Of a DNA stretch of 64,000 nucleotides, positions 1 to 8,541 are shown piece after piece (position 1 is the stretch's first letter; every line of letters starts with the position of its first letter). The translations under genes and the position numbers were made by a program. The notes beneath the pieces are model-generated. The model did not search any database. It saw only the letters and a program-made list of their open reading frames with translations, and was not told the DNA's origin. Source of the DNA: Acidobacteriota bacterium (GTDB lineage: Bacteria > Acidobacteriota > Vicinamibacteria > Vicinamibacterales > Vicinamibacteraceae); assembly GCA_020845575.1 (NCBI GenBank), contig JADLFL010000036.1, positions 1 to 64,000 on the forward strand. The letters run 5' to 3'.

Positions 1-2
1 CC

Positions 3-185
3 ATCATCCGAATGTCGGGTTCCTCCAGCCGTCTCGTCTACCGTCCGCTGCCGGAGGACGATCCGAAGGTCCGCCGCCCCGACATCACCAGGGCACGGAC
101 GCTCCTCGGGTGGGAACCGCAGGTCTCACTCGAAGACGGCCTCACGAGGACCATCGAGTACTTCAGGACGAAGGTCCTCGCCTGA
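3..185 (+). CDS. NAD-dependent epimerase/dehydratase, C-terminal fragment (UDP-glucuronate decarboxylase-like)
   Basis: Only the last 60 codons are inside the window; the reading frame is open from the left edge to a TGA at 183-185. The peptide carries the typical tail of extended short-chain dehydrogenases that act on nucleotide sugars: a substrate-loop segment ([17 protein letters not shown]) followed by ARTLLGWEP and a last helix ending GLTRTIEYF. In the UDP-glucuronate decarboxylase/dTDP-glucose dehydratase group this part closes over the UDP-sugar, and [12 protein letters not shown] is close to the pattern in UDP-xylose synthase. The enzyme would act in the cytoplasm in nucleotide-sugar or polysaccharide precursor synthesis. 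The Rossmann domain and catalytic Tyr-Lys are outside the window, so substrate is not certain. It converges on pgsA. Confidence 0.8.
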   Translation: MIRMSGSSSRLVYRPLPEDDPKVRRPDITRARTLLGWEPQVSLEDGLTRTIEYFRTKVLA

Positions 186-195
186 GCGCGTGGCG

Positions 196-215
196 CCGCG
201 CCGCTACCGGCGCGG
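196..215. terminator. GC-rich stem-loop between convergent genes
   Basis: A perfect 8-bp inverted repeat, CCGCGCCG and CGGCGCGG, with a CTAC loop sits between the epimerase stop and pgsA; the loop contains the pgsA stop codon. No T-tract follows on either side. It is a plausible bidirectional terminator, but GC-rich genomes produce such hairpins by chance. Confidence 0.4.
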
Positions 216-755
216 CGGGCTGCCCGGCCGCTGCGCGGTCAGCAGGTAGTGGAGCGCGCTGATCACCGTGATGACCGCCGACGCCGTGAAGAACAGGCCC
301 GGTACTGCCGACGGAACCGCAAGATAGTTGGCCAGCAGCGTCACGCCGCCTGTCACCGCGAATGTGGCGGTTGCCACCTTCCCCCAGATCGACGGATAGA
401 ACGTGCGCGGACCGAGCGCGAGGTTGACGATCGACACCGTCAGCACGATGCCGACGTCGCGACTGAACACCAGCACCGTGAGCCACAGCGGGATGCGGTG
501 CGTCAGGTGCGGCAGCGGCAGCGTCAGCACGATGAACATCGTGAGCAGCAGCAGTTTGTCCGCAGCCGGGTCCAGCCAGGCGCCGAGCGTGGTCGGCCCC
601 GTACGCCTGGCGACGTAGCCGTCGAGCAGATCGGTCACCGCCGCGATCACGAAGACCACGAGCGCACCGCCGATACGCCCGTACACGAGCAGGATCGCGA
701 ACACCGGAATCAGCAGCATCCGCAGAAGCGTGAGCTGATTGGCGGGCGTCAACAC
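204..755 (-). CDS. pgsA: CDP-diacylglycerol--glycerol-3-phosphate 3-phosphatidyltransferase
   Basis: Transfers a phosphatidyl group from CDP-diacylglycerol to glycerol-3-phosphate, the committed step to phosphatidylglycerol and cardiolipin, at the inner membrane. The 183-residue protein has the CDP-alcohol phosphotransferase signature at residues 42-66: DLLDGYVAR, then a glycine and the paired aspartates in GAWLDPAADK, whose acidic residues bind metal and substrate. Several hydrophobic membrane segments follow, and the length is normal for the family. The start is ATG at 755. It is the last gene of a minus-strand run, 28 bp after the TPR/SLH lipoprotein gene. Other CDP-alcohol transferases share the motif, but the N-terminal NQLTLLRMLLIPVFA is typical of PgsA. 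Confidence 0.9.
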   Translation of the reverse strand: MLTPANQLTLLRMLLIPVFAILLVYGRIGGALVVFVIAAVTDLLDGYVARRTGPTTLGAWLDPAADKLLLLTMFIVLTLPLPHLTHRIPLWLTVLVFSRDVGIVLTVSIVNLALGPRTFYPSIWGKVATATFAVTGGVTLLANYLAVPSAVPGLFFTASAVITVISALHYLLTAQRPGSPPRR

Positions 756-783
756 GGTACGGTCCTCGTGAGTCGCGGCCGCG

Positions 784-2202
784 TCACCGCACGCGGCCGC
801 GGCGTGGCAATGCCGGCGCTGGCGTCACGCCGCCGGCTCGCGCGGCCAACTGCGTCAGGCGTTGCACGGCCGCCACGGCTTCTGCGCCCGACATCGGCCG
901 GCTCGTGCCGAACGTCTGGCCTTCGAGCGGCTGGAGCACGCCGCTGGCGACGGCCCGCGAGATCGACCGATAGAGCGGATGGTCCGTGCGGACGTCGTTG
1001 AACGACAACCGCGCGTCGCGCCAGCCTGTCGCCGCCTGCGGTGCCCGCTGCGCGACGAGCGTGAGCACTCGCGCCACAACGGCGGCAAACTCGCCGCGCG
1101 TCATGCCCGCCGTCGGTTGGAACGTGTGATTGGGATAGACCTCCATGGCGCCGGCACGCGCCACGAGGAGGATGGACGCCTGCGCCCAGTGCCGCCGGCT
1201 GTCGGTGATGAGCGCGGTCCCCTTCGCGGCGCCTTGCAGGAGGTCGGGTAACCGATAAGCAAGCAGCGCGGCCGTCTCGCCACGCGTGACCCGCGGGGAC
1301 TCCCCGATCGCCTTGAACTCCGCGGGCAGCGCTGCTTCCTCCAGACCCCTCTCGATCGCAGCGACCCGTCGCGCGACGTCCGCCAACCCGGGATCCAGCG
1401 CCAGGGCCCGACGATAGGACGTCATCGCGGCCTCGGCGTCTCCAGCCGCCTCTTCCAGCTCTCCCCGCATCGTCCACGCCGCAGCGTCTTCCGCGTCGAG
1501 CGCGAGCGCCTTGTCGACGAGCGTGCGTGCGCGTGCCGTGTGGCCGAGACGCCGCTCGACAGCGGCAAGATCGCGGTGCAGGAAGCCGCTCTCCGGCGAC
1601 GCGCGCAAGGCGCGTTCGTACTGCGCCCTGGCTTGGTCGAGCCTGTCGGCCGCGAGCGCGGCCCGCGCGGCCGCCACGTCGCTCTGTACGGCCTTGAAGC
1701 GCAGCACCTCGACGCGTCGGATCGCAACGGGCTGTCCGGGCGCGCCTTCCAGCGCCGTCTGATACGCCTCGAACGCCTCCCCTTCCCTGTCCAGCTCGAC
1801 GAGCGCTTCGCCGCGCCCGATGAGCGCGGGCACGTACGTGGCATCCGCCACAAGCGCGCGATCGAACCACTGGAGCGCGTCGGCCGGTTGGTCCAGTGAG
1901 AGGCGCGCGAAGCCAAGCACGACCTGCGACGGATAGGCGCGCGGCGACTTCTTCAGCAACTCGCGCAACGTCCGCTCGGCGCCTCGTGCGTCACCCGACT
2001 GCAACTGCAGCCACGCGCGCTCGTGTTCCCGTGCGACGACCTCCTGTCGGGCCATGGCGCCCGTCAGCATCGGCTTGGGATAGTCGGGATAGCGCTCGGT
2101 GCCTGGCGCGACGATGGGCAGTGGGACCGGTCGGCTGCATCCGGCAACCAGGCTCGCGAGCAACACGACGGCCAGCGCGCTGCGGCGCCACACCGCGCTC
2201 AT
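784..2202 (-). CDS. TPR lipoprotein with C-terminal SLH-like domains
   Basis: A predicted outer-envelope lipoprotein of 472 residues. Residues 1-22 form a signal peptide with lipobox LVAGC, so Cys22 would be lipidated. Residues ~60-280 hold tetratricopeptide-like helices (for example DQARAQYERALRASPESGF and AMTSYRRALALDPGL). The last ~150 residues contain two S-layer-homology-like stretches marked by RGETAALLAYRL and GMTRGEFAAVVARVL. TPR units usually mediate protein contacts and SLH units anchor to cell-wall polymers, so an envelope scaffold role is inferred. Its ATG overlaps the hflX stop by 4 bp, indicating translational coupling. No enzymatic motif is seen. Confidence 0.8.
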   Translation of the reverse strand: MSAVWRRSALAVVLLASLVAGCSRPVPLPIVAPGTERYPDYPKPMLTGAMARQEVVAREHERAWLQLQSGDARGAERTLRELLKKSPRAYPSQVVLGFARLSLDQPADALQWFDRALVADATYVPALIGRGEALVELDREGEAFEAYQTALEGAPGQPVAIRRVEVLRFKAVQSDVAAARAALAADRLDQARAQYERALRASPESGFLHRDLAAVERRLGHTARARTLVDKALALDAEDAAAWTMRGELEEAAGDAEAAMTSYRRALALDPGLADVARRVAAIERGLEEAALPAEFKAIGESPRVTRGETAALLAYRLPDLLQGAAKGTALITDSRRHWAQASILLVARAGAMEVYPNHTFQPTAGMTRGEFAAVVARVLTLVAQRAPQAATGWRDARLSFNDVRTDHPLYRSISRAVASGVLQPLEGQTFGTSRPMSGAEAVAAVQRLTQLAARAGGVTPAPALPRRGRVR

Positions 2203-3488
2203 AGCGCGAGCCCCTCGTGCAGGCGTTGCATCAATCGGCGGGGCACCTCGGCTTCGATGCTCACGCGATCGCCGTCGGCATCGTGACTGAGGACGCGCGC
2301 CACGCGATAGAGCCGCTCGATGGCGAGGCGGTCCTCCTGGCGGGCCTGGTCGAACGCCAGCGTCACCCGACGCGTGTCGAGCGCCAGTGCCCGCGCGATC
2401 TCCAGCAGGAGTTCGTCGACGCCATCGCCTGTCGCCGCGGAGATCTGCAGCGACGAGTCGTAGGCCTGTCGCAAGTGCTCCCTCGCGCCTTCGTCGAGTC
2501 GATCGACCTTGTTGAAGATCAGGAGGCTCGGCACTTGGGACGCATCGACTTCGGCCAGCACGCGCTCGACGGCCTGGAGGTGACGTTCGTAATCGTCCAC
2601 TGACGCGTCGACGACGTGCAGGAGCAGGTCGGCGTCGGCCACTTCTTCCAGCGTGGCGCGGAATGCGGCCACGAGCGTGTGCGGCAGGCGATCGATGAAG
2701 CCGACGGTGTCCGACAGCGCGGCCCGTTGGCGATTCGGCAGTCTGAGCTCGCGCGTGAGCGGATCCAGCGTCACGAAGAGCGCGTCGGAGGCGACGGCAC
2801 TGTCATGCGTCAGCCTGTTGAACAGCGTGGTCTTGCCCGCGTTCGTGTAGCCGACGAGCGCCGCCGTGGGCAGCTCCGTCCGTCGTCGGCGATCGCGCAA
2901 CTGACCGCGACGTCGCCTGACGTTCGCGAGGTCGTCCGTGAGCGTCGCGATCCTGACGCGGATGCGCCGGCGATCGGTCTCGAGCTTCGTCTCGCCGGGG
3001 CCGCGCGTGCCGATGCCACCACCCAGCCGTGACAGCGCCGCCGACGCGCCGACAAGGCGCGGCAAGAGGTAGCGCAGCTGCGCGAGTTCGACCTGCAGCT
3101 TGCCTTCCCGCGTGCGCGCGCGGCGCGCAAAGATGTCGAGGATCAATTGCGTGCGATCGATGACCCGCAATTGCAGCGTCTTCTCGATGTTGCGCAACTG
3201 TGCCGGCGTCAGTTCGTTGTCGAAGATGACGAGTGAGAGATCCGCCTCTTCGCACGCGGCCTTCAGCGTCTCGAGCTTGCCAGATCCGATGAGCGTGGCG
3301 GGATCCGGCCTGTCGCGTTCCTGCGTGAACCGGATCGCCGGCTCGATGTCGGCGGCCTCCGCCAGACCGGCCAGTTCCTCGAGGGCGTCCTCGACGTGCG
3401 TACGCCGCATCGCGCCCGTGATCAGACCGACGAGTGCGGCGCGTTCGCGCCCACCTGCACCGTACGCGTGTGGCTCGGAATCGGTCAC
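2199..3488 (-). CDS. hflX: ribosome-associated GTPase HflX
   Basis: HflX binds the 50S subunit and splits or rescues stalled ribosomes. The 429-residue protein has the family N-terminal domain (NELTPAQLRNIEK, then the glycine-rich linker GGGIGTRGPGETKLETDRR at ~156-173) and a TRAFAC GTPase domain with G1 GYTNAGKT at 213-220, G3 DTVG at 260-263 and G4 NKVD. Length and domain order are normal. The start is the ATG at 3488. The downstream TPR lipoprotein start overlaps its stop by 4 bp. No hfq lies nearby, unlike in Proteobacteria. Confidence 0.95.
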   Translation of the reverse strand: MTDSEPHAYGAGGRERAALVGLITGAMRRTHVEDALEELAGLAEAADIEPAIRFTQERDRPDPATLIGSGKLETLKAACEEADLSLVIFDNELTPAQLRNIEKTLQLRVIDRTQLILDIFARRARTREGKLQVELAQLRYLLPRLVGASAALSRLGGGIGTRGPGETKLETDRRRIRVRIATLTDDLANVRRRRGQLRDRRRRTELPTAALVGYTNAGKTTLFNRLTHDSAVASDALFVTLDPLTRELRLPNRQRAALSDTVGFIDRLPHTLVAAFRATLEEVADADLLLHVVDASVDDYERHLQAVERVLAEVDASQVPSLLIFNKVDRLDEGAREHLRQAYDSSLQISAATGDGVDELLLEIARALALDTRRVTLAFDQARQEDRLAIERLYRVARVLSHDADGDRVSIEAEVPRRLMQRLHEGLAL

Positions 3489-3512
3489 CGACGGAATGTT
3501 AGCACCTCGGTC

Positions 3513-4724
3513 TCACAGCTCTTCCACGCACGGCCACGAGGCCTCGTCCACACGCGCACGCATCACGTAGCTGACCATCGCGGACACGACCGCCAGGGTG
3601 ATCACGCCCACGATGAAGACGCTGCGGATGCTGATACGGGCGAGCACGCCGCTCGCGATCGGGCTGAGGGACAGGCCGGCCAGTGACGCGCTCGTCAGCA
3701 GCCCGAATCCGGTCGAGCGCGCCTGTTCGGGGATCACGTGCCCGGCGGCCGTGAACGACGCGGTCAGTGCCACGCCGACGGCGAACCCGAAGACCAGCGT
3801 CGCCACGACCAGCGCCGGCACGGCAAGGCCGACGACGAAGGGCAGCATGCCCATCGCGGCCACCAGCGCCATCAGGCGCAACAGCGCGCGCGGCGCGGCC
3901 ACCTGCAGCAATCGCTGCGTCAGCAGGTTGCCGGCTGCGCCCGCACCAGCCGCCGACGAGAACAACACGCCCGCGACCAGCGCGACCCGATCCGGTCCGA
4001 CACCGAGTTGCGCCAGATACAAGGGCAGCACGGGCCCGAAGCTGCGATCCACGATCTGCAACCCGAAGATCACGCCCATCAGCAGCACGAACTGCTGGAA
4101 TGCGGCGGCGTTGGCAAACGTCAGCCGCGAGCCGGCCTCGTCGGCACGGGACCGGGCCGCGGGGGGGCGTGACTCTTCGAACCAGCGCCAGACGAGGATG
4201 AGCGCCGCCGCGTAGAACAGCGACGCGACGAAGAACGACGCCCGAATGCCGATCGCAACGGCCAGCACGCCGCCGATGGCCGGGCCGAGCGCCGGCCCCA
4301 GTCGCTGCGCCGTCTGCACGGTGCCGATCGCGCGCGCCATCTGATCGCGCGGAGCGGCCTGTGCCGCCATGGCCACGGCGAGCGCACCATAGCCGGCGAA
4401 GAATCCCTGGAGCACGCGCAGGCCGAAGATGTGCCACGGCTGCGTCGCGAGCCCCATCAGGACCATCGTGATGACAAAGCACACCAGCGACCGGAGGACG
4501 AGGAACTTGTTGCCCAGTCTGTCGGCCACACGCCCCCACAACGGCGCGAGCAGCGCCGTCATGCCCGGCGTCACGCCAAGGCTGAGACCGGACCAGAGCG
4601 CGATCTCCGCCGGGTCGCGCATGCCGAGCTGTTCGAAGTACAGCGGCAGGAACGGCATCACCAGCGTGAAGCCGGAAAAGCCGATGAAGCACGCGCCAGC
4701 GATGGCGAAGAGGTTCCGATTCAC
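3513..4724 (-). CDS. MFS transporter (multidrug-efflux type)
   Basis: A 403-residue major facilitator superfamily permease with about twelve hydrophobic segments in two sets of six. Conserved loop motifs are visible: GRVADRLGNKF between TM2 and TM3, and GPALGPAIGGVLA in the TM5 region, which is motif C of drug:H+ antiporters. A proton-driven exporter of small molecules at the inner membrane is likely; the substrate cannot be read from sequence. The ATG at 4724 overlaps the stop of the upstream acyl-CoA dehydrogenase gene by 4 bp, so the two are probably co-transcribed, although no functional link is evident. Confidence 0.85.
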   Translation of the reverse strand: MNRNLFAIAGACFIGFSGFTLVMPFLPLYFEQLGMRDPAEIALWSGLSLGVTPGMTALLAPLWGRVADRLGNKFLVLRSLVCFVITMVLMGLATQPWHIFGLRVLQGFFAGYGALAVAMAAQAAPRDQMARAIGTVQTAQRLGPALGPAIGGVLAVAIGIRASFFVASLFYAAALILVWRWFEESRPPAARSRADEAGSRLTFANAAAFQQFVLLMGVIFGLQIVDRSFGPVLPLYLAQLGVGPDRVALVAGVLFSSAAGAGAAGNLLTQRLLQVAAPRALLRLMALVAAMGMLPFVVGLAVPALVVATLVFGFAVGVALTASFTAAGHVIPEQARSTGFGLLTSASLAGLSLSPIASGVLARISIRSVFIVGVITLAVVSAMVSYVMRARVDEASWPCVEEL

Positions 4725-5926
4725 GTGGGCCGACAGGCTGGCAGTTCACAGCGCGTCGGCTTGTCCACGCGATAGCCGAGCAGGTAGTCGGCCTGCATCA
4801 ACGCGTGGATCTCGCGGGTACCCTCGTAGATTACCGCGCCCTTGCAGTTTCTGTAGTAGCGACCGACGGGATACTCGTCCGAGTAGCCGTTGGCCCCGTG
4901 GATCTGAACCGCATCACCCGCAGCGCGCTCGGAGGCGACGGTGCTCACCCACTTGGCGAGACTGGTCTCCTTCGTGTTGCGACGGCCGACGTTCTTGAGC
5001 CAGCCCGACCGCAGCCACAGCAGCCGCGACTGCTGGTAGTCGGCCTCCATGCGTGCCAGCATCTCCTTCACGAGCTGGTGCTGGCCGATCTCGACGCCGA
5101 ACGTGTGGCGCTGACGGGCGTACGTGACGCTCGCGTCGCGGCACGCACGGATCAGGCCCGTGGCACCGGCGGCAACGGTGTAACGCCCCTGATCGAGCGC
5201 GAACATCGCGATCTTGAATCCCTCGCCTTCGCGGCCGAGCAGGTTCTCCGCCGGGACCTCCACATCGTCCATCTTGAAGAAGCCCGTGTTGCCCGCGAGG
5301 ATGCCCCACTTGTGCGTGAGCGTGCCGCTGGAGAATCCCTTGAACGCGCGCTCCACGATGAACGCGCTGAGGCCGCTCGGGTCCTTGGCGCGCTTCTTCT
5401 CCAGATCGCTCCACGCGATGACGAGGAAGTGATCCGCGACGTCGGCCAGCGAAATCCACATCTTCTCGCCCGACAGGACGTAGCGATCGCCCTGCCTGAT
5501 CGCCACTGTCTGGATGCCCCTCGCGTCACTACCGGCCGCCGGTTCGGTGAGTCCGAACGTGGCGATCTTCCGGCCCTGCGCCTGCGGCACCAGATAGCGC
5601 TGCTTCTGTTCCTCGGTGCCCCATGTCAGGAGCGAGAGGCTGTTCAGGCCGACGTGCACCGACAGAATCACGCGCAGCGACGTATCGACGTACTCCAGTT
5701 CCTCGCAGGCCAGCCCGAGACTGATGTAGTCCATTGCTGCGCCGCCGTATTCGGCAGGCAGGCAGATCCCGAGCAGGCCGAGCGCGGCCATCTGCGGTAG
5801 CAGGCGGGGATCGAATCGATGCGCGCGGTCGAGCTCCGCGATGTGCGGCGCGACCTCGCGTGCGCCCCATTCACGGACTGTCTGCTCCAGCAGCCGGTGT
5901 TCGTCGGAGATGTCGAAGTCGAGCAT
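4721..5926 (-). CDS. acyl-CoA dehydrogenase
   Basis: FAD enzyme catalysing alpha,beta-dehydrogenation of an acyl-CoA, passing electrons to ETF. The 401-residue protein has the N-terminal helical domain, the FAD-contact segment TFGLTEPAAGSDARG (~ residues 124-138), the beta-domain and a C-terminal helical domain with YEGTREIHALMQA near residue 370, where the glutamate of YEGT is the usual catalytic base position in glutaryl-/short-chain members. Length is typical. The gene precedes the MFS gene with a 4-bp overlap and lies 25 bp after the methyltransferase gene. Glutaryl-CoA or branched short-chain substrates fit best, but the substrate is inference. Confidence 0.9.
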   Translation of the reverse strand: MLDFDISDEHRLLEQTVREWGAREVAPHIAELDRAHRFDPRLLPQMAALGLLGICLPAEYGGAAMDYISLGLACEELEYVDTSLRVILSVHVGLNSLSLLTWGTEEQKQRYLVPQAQGRKIATFGLTEPAAGSDARGIQTVAIRQGDRYVLSGEKMWISLADVADHFLVIAWSDLEKKRAKDPSGLSAFIVERAFKGFSSGTLTHKWGILAGNTGFFKMDDVEVPAENLLGREGEGFKIAMFALDQGRYTVAAGATGLIRACRDASVTYARQRHTFGVEIGQHQLVKEMLARMEADYQQSRLLWLRSGWLKNVGRRNTKETSLAKWVSTVASERAAGDAVQIHGANGYSDEYPVGRYYRNCKGAVIYEGTREIHALMQADYLLGYRVDKPTRCELPACRPT

Positions 5927-5951
5927 GTCTGTGGACCGGCGATGTGGCGGA

Positions 5952-6653
5952 TCAGGTTCGAGCGGGCTTCTTGCGCAGCAGGACTTCCCGGGTCTTGTTC
6001 AACAACAGGAAGCTCTCGGTCACGCTCAGACCCGTGAAGAGGCGTTCGATATCGCGGTTCTGGTGGACCGTGCGACGGCCGTGCGCTGCAGGAGACGTGC
6101 GATGGCGCAGGTGATCCGCGTCGGCGATCGCGTAGCGCGTATAGGTCGGCGACGGGTTCGCCACTGTGGAGAAGAAACACAGCACCACACCGCCGGGCTT
6201 GAGCCACTGGACGATCTGCGCGGCAAGCACGGCTGCCGCAGGCTTGTCGAGATAGTCGAGCACGTCCCAGCACAACACCGCGTCCGCGCTCTCGGGTTCG
6301 AACGTGAACCGCTGTTCGAACCATGTCGGCAGCGTGTCGAGCGCCTGCTCGCGCGTCAGGCGATCGATGTCGGCGTAGAGATCCTCGACGCGAAGCCGGC
6401 AGCCGAGCTGTTCACCGAGGAACGAGACATTGCTCCCGACCACCGGGCCGAGATCGAGGACGACGGGCGCCTCACGATGCGCGAGCGCCGCGAGCAGCTT
6501 GGCCAGGACCTTCGTACCGACAGGCGGACCCGCGTCGCGCCCCTCTCCCGTGGGCCCGTCGCCACGCTGGGCCCAGCCGAAGAGACGAGAAGTGAGCGAG
6601 CGCTCGGCGGAATCGGACACGAAATGATCGGCGATACACGCGCGACGGAACAC
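5952..6653 (-). CDS. class I SAM-dependent methyltransferase
   Basis: A 233-residue protein with a Rossmann-type methyltransferase core. Motif I is VVLDLGPVVGSNVSFLG near residues 63-79, the acidic end of strand 2 is RVEDLYADI, and a motif IV-like strand is SADAVLCWDVLDYLD, followed by LKPGGVVLCFF. The glycine-rich loop is somewhat unusual (GPVVGSN instead of GxGxG), which may reflect a diverged family. The substrate is unknown. It sits between the bactofilin and acyl-CoA dehydrogenase genes on the same strand and could share their transcript. Confidence 0.75.
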   Translation of the reverse strand: MFRRACIADHFVSDSAERSLTSRLFGWAQRGDGPTGEGRDAGPPVGTKVLAKLLAALAHREAPVVLDLGPVVGSNVSFLGEQLGCRLRVEDLYADIDRLTREQALDTLPTWFEQRFTFEPESADAVLCWDVLDYLDKPAAAVLAAQIVQWLKPGGVVLCFFSTVANPSPTYTRYAIADADHLRHRTSPAAHGRRTVHQNRDIERLFTGLSVTESFLLLNKTREVLLRKKPART

Positions 6654-6686
6654 CGGAGTGCTCGCGTCGCACGCTGGGGGGAGCGA

Positions 6687-7199
6687 TCAGGCCTTGGCTG
6701 CCGGCGCTGCTGCCCCGGGCTTGGCTTCCGCCTTGGCGCCGCCGCGATTCATGTCGATGGCACCACGGAAGTGCGCGCCTTCCGCGATGGCCACCTTCGG
6801 GCTGGTGATGTCGCCATCGACCGAGCCGTTGTCGCGGATGTCGACCTTCTCCGAAGCCGTGATGTTGCCGGTGACCTCACCAAGCACGACCACGGCTTTG
6901 GCAAAGACCTGCGCCTTGATCTTCGCGTTGGTGCCGATGGTGAGGGTGTTGTTGTTCAGCTCGATCTTCCCCTCGACCTGGCCCTCGATCGTCAGGTCCT
7001 CACTGCCGCTGAGTTCACCCTTGATGATGACCGACTTGCCGATGTTCCCCATGCTCATGGGTCCTTTGTCTCCGGAACCCGGTGCTGGCCGGGTGCTGAC
7101 TGCCGGGCTCACCTCTGCCGCCGGGTGAGACGGAGCGGCTGGGGCCGGCGTGGGTGGCGCAGGCGCAGGCTGCCGCGGCGCGTCATCGCGTTTCCACAT
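6687..7199 (-). CDS. bactofilin family cytoskeletal protein
   Basis: Bactofilins polymerise into membrane-associated filaments that position cell-wall enzymes and other partners. The 170-residue protein has a disordered Pro/Ala-rich N-terminus (~60 residues), the bactofilin beta-helix core with six-residue periodicity (GNIGKSVIIKGELSGSEDLT, then EGQVEGKIEL and GEVTGNITASEKVDIRDNGSVDGDI), and an Ala/Lys-rich tail. The ATG at 7199 is chosen over an upstream start because GGGAG lies about nine bases before it and the upstream extension is not family-like. A promoter on the minus strand is seen at 7252-7280. It is the first gene of the minus-strand run. Confidence 0.9.
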   Translation of the reverse strand: MWKRDDAPRQPAPAPPTPAPAAPSHPAAEVSPAVSTRPAPGSGDKGPMSMGNIGKSVIIKGELSGSEDLTIEGQVEGKIELNNNTLTIGTNAKIKAQVFAKAVVVLGEVTGNITASEKVDIRDNGSVDGDITSPKVAIAEGAHFRGAIDMNRGGAKAEAKPGAAAPAAKA

Positions 7200-7251
7200 G
7201 TTGGCGTTCTCCCGACTGGGTCTGAAGGGTGCGTCGACCCACGTCGGCCGG

Positions 7252-7280
7252 AGTATAGCCACAGCGACAGATCGTGTCTA
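7252..7280 (-). promoter_or_regulatory. sigma70-type promoter of the bactofilin gene
   Basis: On the minus strand TAGACA (7275-7280) and TATACT (7252-7257) are separated by 17 bp; each hexamer differs from consensus at one base. Transcription would begin near 7245, leaving a leader of about 45 nt with a Shine-Dalgarno before the ATG at 7199. Confidence 0.6.
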
Positions 7281-7320
7281 GAGCCTGCAATTGCTGTGGT
7301 TTACGATGGCTCGCGAGTGC

Positions 7321-7326
7321 TACGAT
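7321..7326 (+). promoter_or_regulatory. TANNNT box directly upstream of the cysteine desulfurase start
   Basis: TACGAT ends 7 bp before the ATG at 7334, and no Shine-Dalgarno is present. The spacing puts the likely transcript start at or next to the start codon, as in leaderless genes. No convincing -35 element is seen. Confidence 0.35.
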
Positions 7327-7333
7327 CCTGAGC

Positions 7334-8539
7334 ATGTCTGCCGCGCCACTTCACGCCGGGCGCGTCTACCTCGACCACAACGCCACCACGCCAGTCGACC
7401 CCGCCGTCATTGCGGCCGTGGCCGAGGCCATGCGCGACGAGTTCGGGAACGCGTCGAGCGTTCACCATTTCGGGCAGAAGGCCAAGGGACGCCTCGACGA
7501 GGCGCGCCAGCAGGTCGCCGCGCTCATCGGCGGCGCCCCTTCAGAGGTGGTGTTCACCAGCGGCGGTACCGAAGCCGACAATCTCGCGGTGCGTGGCGCA
7601 GCCGAGGCGCTCGAGTCGATGGGCAGGCGCCATCTGGTCACAAGCGCGATCGAGCACGAAGCGATTCTCCGGACGATGACCGCGCTGGAGCGTCGCGGCT
7701 GGCGGATCACGCGCGTAGCCCCCGATCGACATGGCGTGGTGTCGCCCGAGGCAATCGCCGATGCGTTGACCGACGACACGGCCCTGCTCAGTCTGATGCA
7801 CGGCAACAACGAGGTCGGCACGCTGCAGCCGGTGCGTGCCTGCGCGGCGATCGCCCGGGCGCGCGGCATCATCGTCCATACCGACGCCGTGCAGACCGTC
7901 GGGAAGGTGCCCGTCGACGCGCGCGACCTCGACGTCGATCTGCTCAGCCTCTCCGGTCACAAGATGTACGGGCCCAAGGGCGTGGGCGCGTTGTGGATCC
8001 GGCGCGGGACGCGCCTGCTCTCCACGATGACGGGCGGCAGGCAGGAGCGGAGTCGTCGCGCGGGGACGGAGAACGTGCCGGCGATCATCGGCCTCGGCGT
8101 GGCCGCACACCTCGCCACCGCGCGCCTGACCGACGATGCACGCGTGCAGGCCGCCTTACGCGATCGACTCGAGACCGGCGTGCTGACGCGCATCGACGAT
8201 GCGCACGTCAACGGTGCCGGCCAGCCACGCGTGCCCAACACGACCAACATCGGGTTCGCAGGCATCGAGGCCGAGTCGTTGTTGATCGCGCTCGATCTGG
8301 AAGGGTTCGCCGTGTCGACGGGATCGGCCTGCTCGTCGGGCACGCTGGAGCCGTCGCACGTGCTCAAGGCGATGGGGCTCGATCTGCACGACACGCAGAA
8401 TGCGCTGCGCATCAGCCTTGGACGCCACACCACCGACGCGGAGATCGACGCGCTGATCGACGCGCTGCCCCCCATCGTCGCCAGGCTGCGCGCCCTGACC
8501 GATCGCCGTCCGCGACACGCGACAACGAGCCAGGAGTGA
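7334..8539 (+). CDS. cysteine desulfurase (NifS/IscS family)
   Basis: PLP enzyme that removes sulfur from cysteine as an enzyme-bound persulfide, feeding Fe-S cluster assembly and tRNA thiolation. The 401-residue protein begins [13 protein letters not shown], has the PLP-binding Lys210 in [10 protein letters not shown], and carries the persulfide-forming Cys333 in GSACSSG. The loop after this cysteine is short, as in NifS-like (group I) members. The start is placed at ATG 7334, since homologous sequence begins there and the 20 preceding codons look non-coding. mnmA starts 2 bp after the stop, so the neighbour is its likely sulfur acceptor. Upstream is divergent bactofilin. Confidence 0.95.
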   Translation: MSAAPLHAGRVYLDHNATTPVDPAVIAAVAEAMRDEFGNASSVHHFGQKAKGRLDEARQQVAALIGGAPSEVVFTSGGTEADNLAVRGAAEALESMGRRHLVTSAIEHEAILRTMTALERRGWRITRVAPDRHGVVSPEAIADALTDDTALLSLMHGNNEVGTLQPVRACAAIARARGIIVHTDAVQTVGKVPVDARDLDVDLLSLSGHKMYGPKGVGALWIRRGTRLLSTMTGGRQERSRRAGTENVPAIIGLGVAAHLATARLTDDARVQAALRDRLETGVLTRIDDAHVNGAGQPRVPNTTNIGFAGIEAESLLIALDLEGFAVSTGSACSSGTLEPSHVLKAMGLDLHDTQNALRISLGRHTTDAEIDALIDALPPIVARLRALTDRRPRHATTSQE

Positions 8540-8541
8540 CC

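Noticed and set aside
5841-7331. A 496-codon plus-strand frame across the methyltransferase and bactofilin genes
   Set aside because: It runs antisense to three genes with recognisable domains and has no domain of its own.
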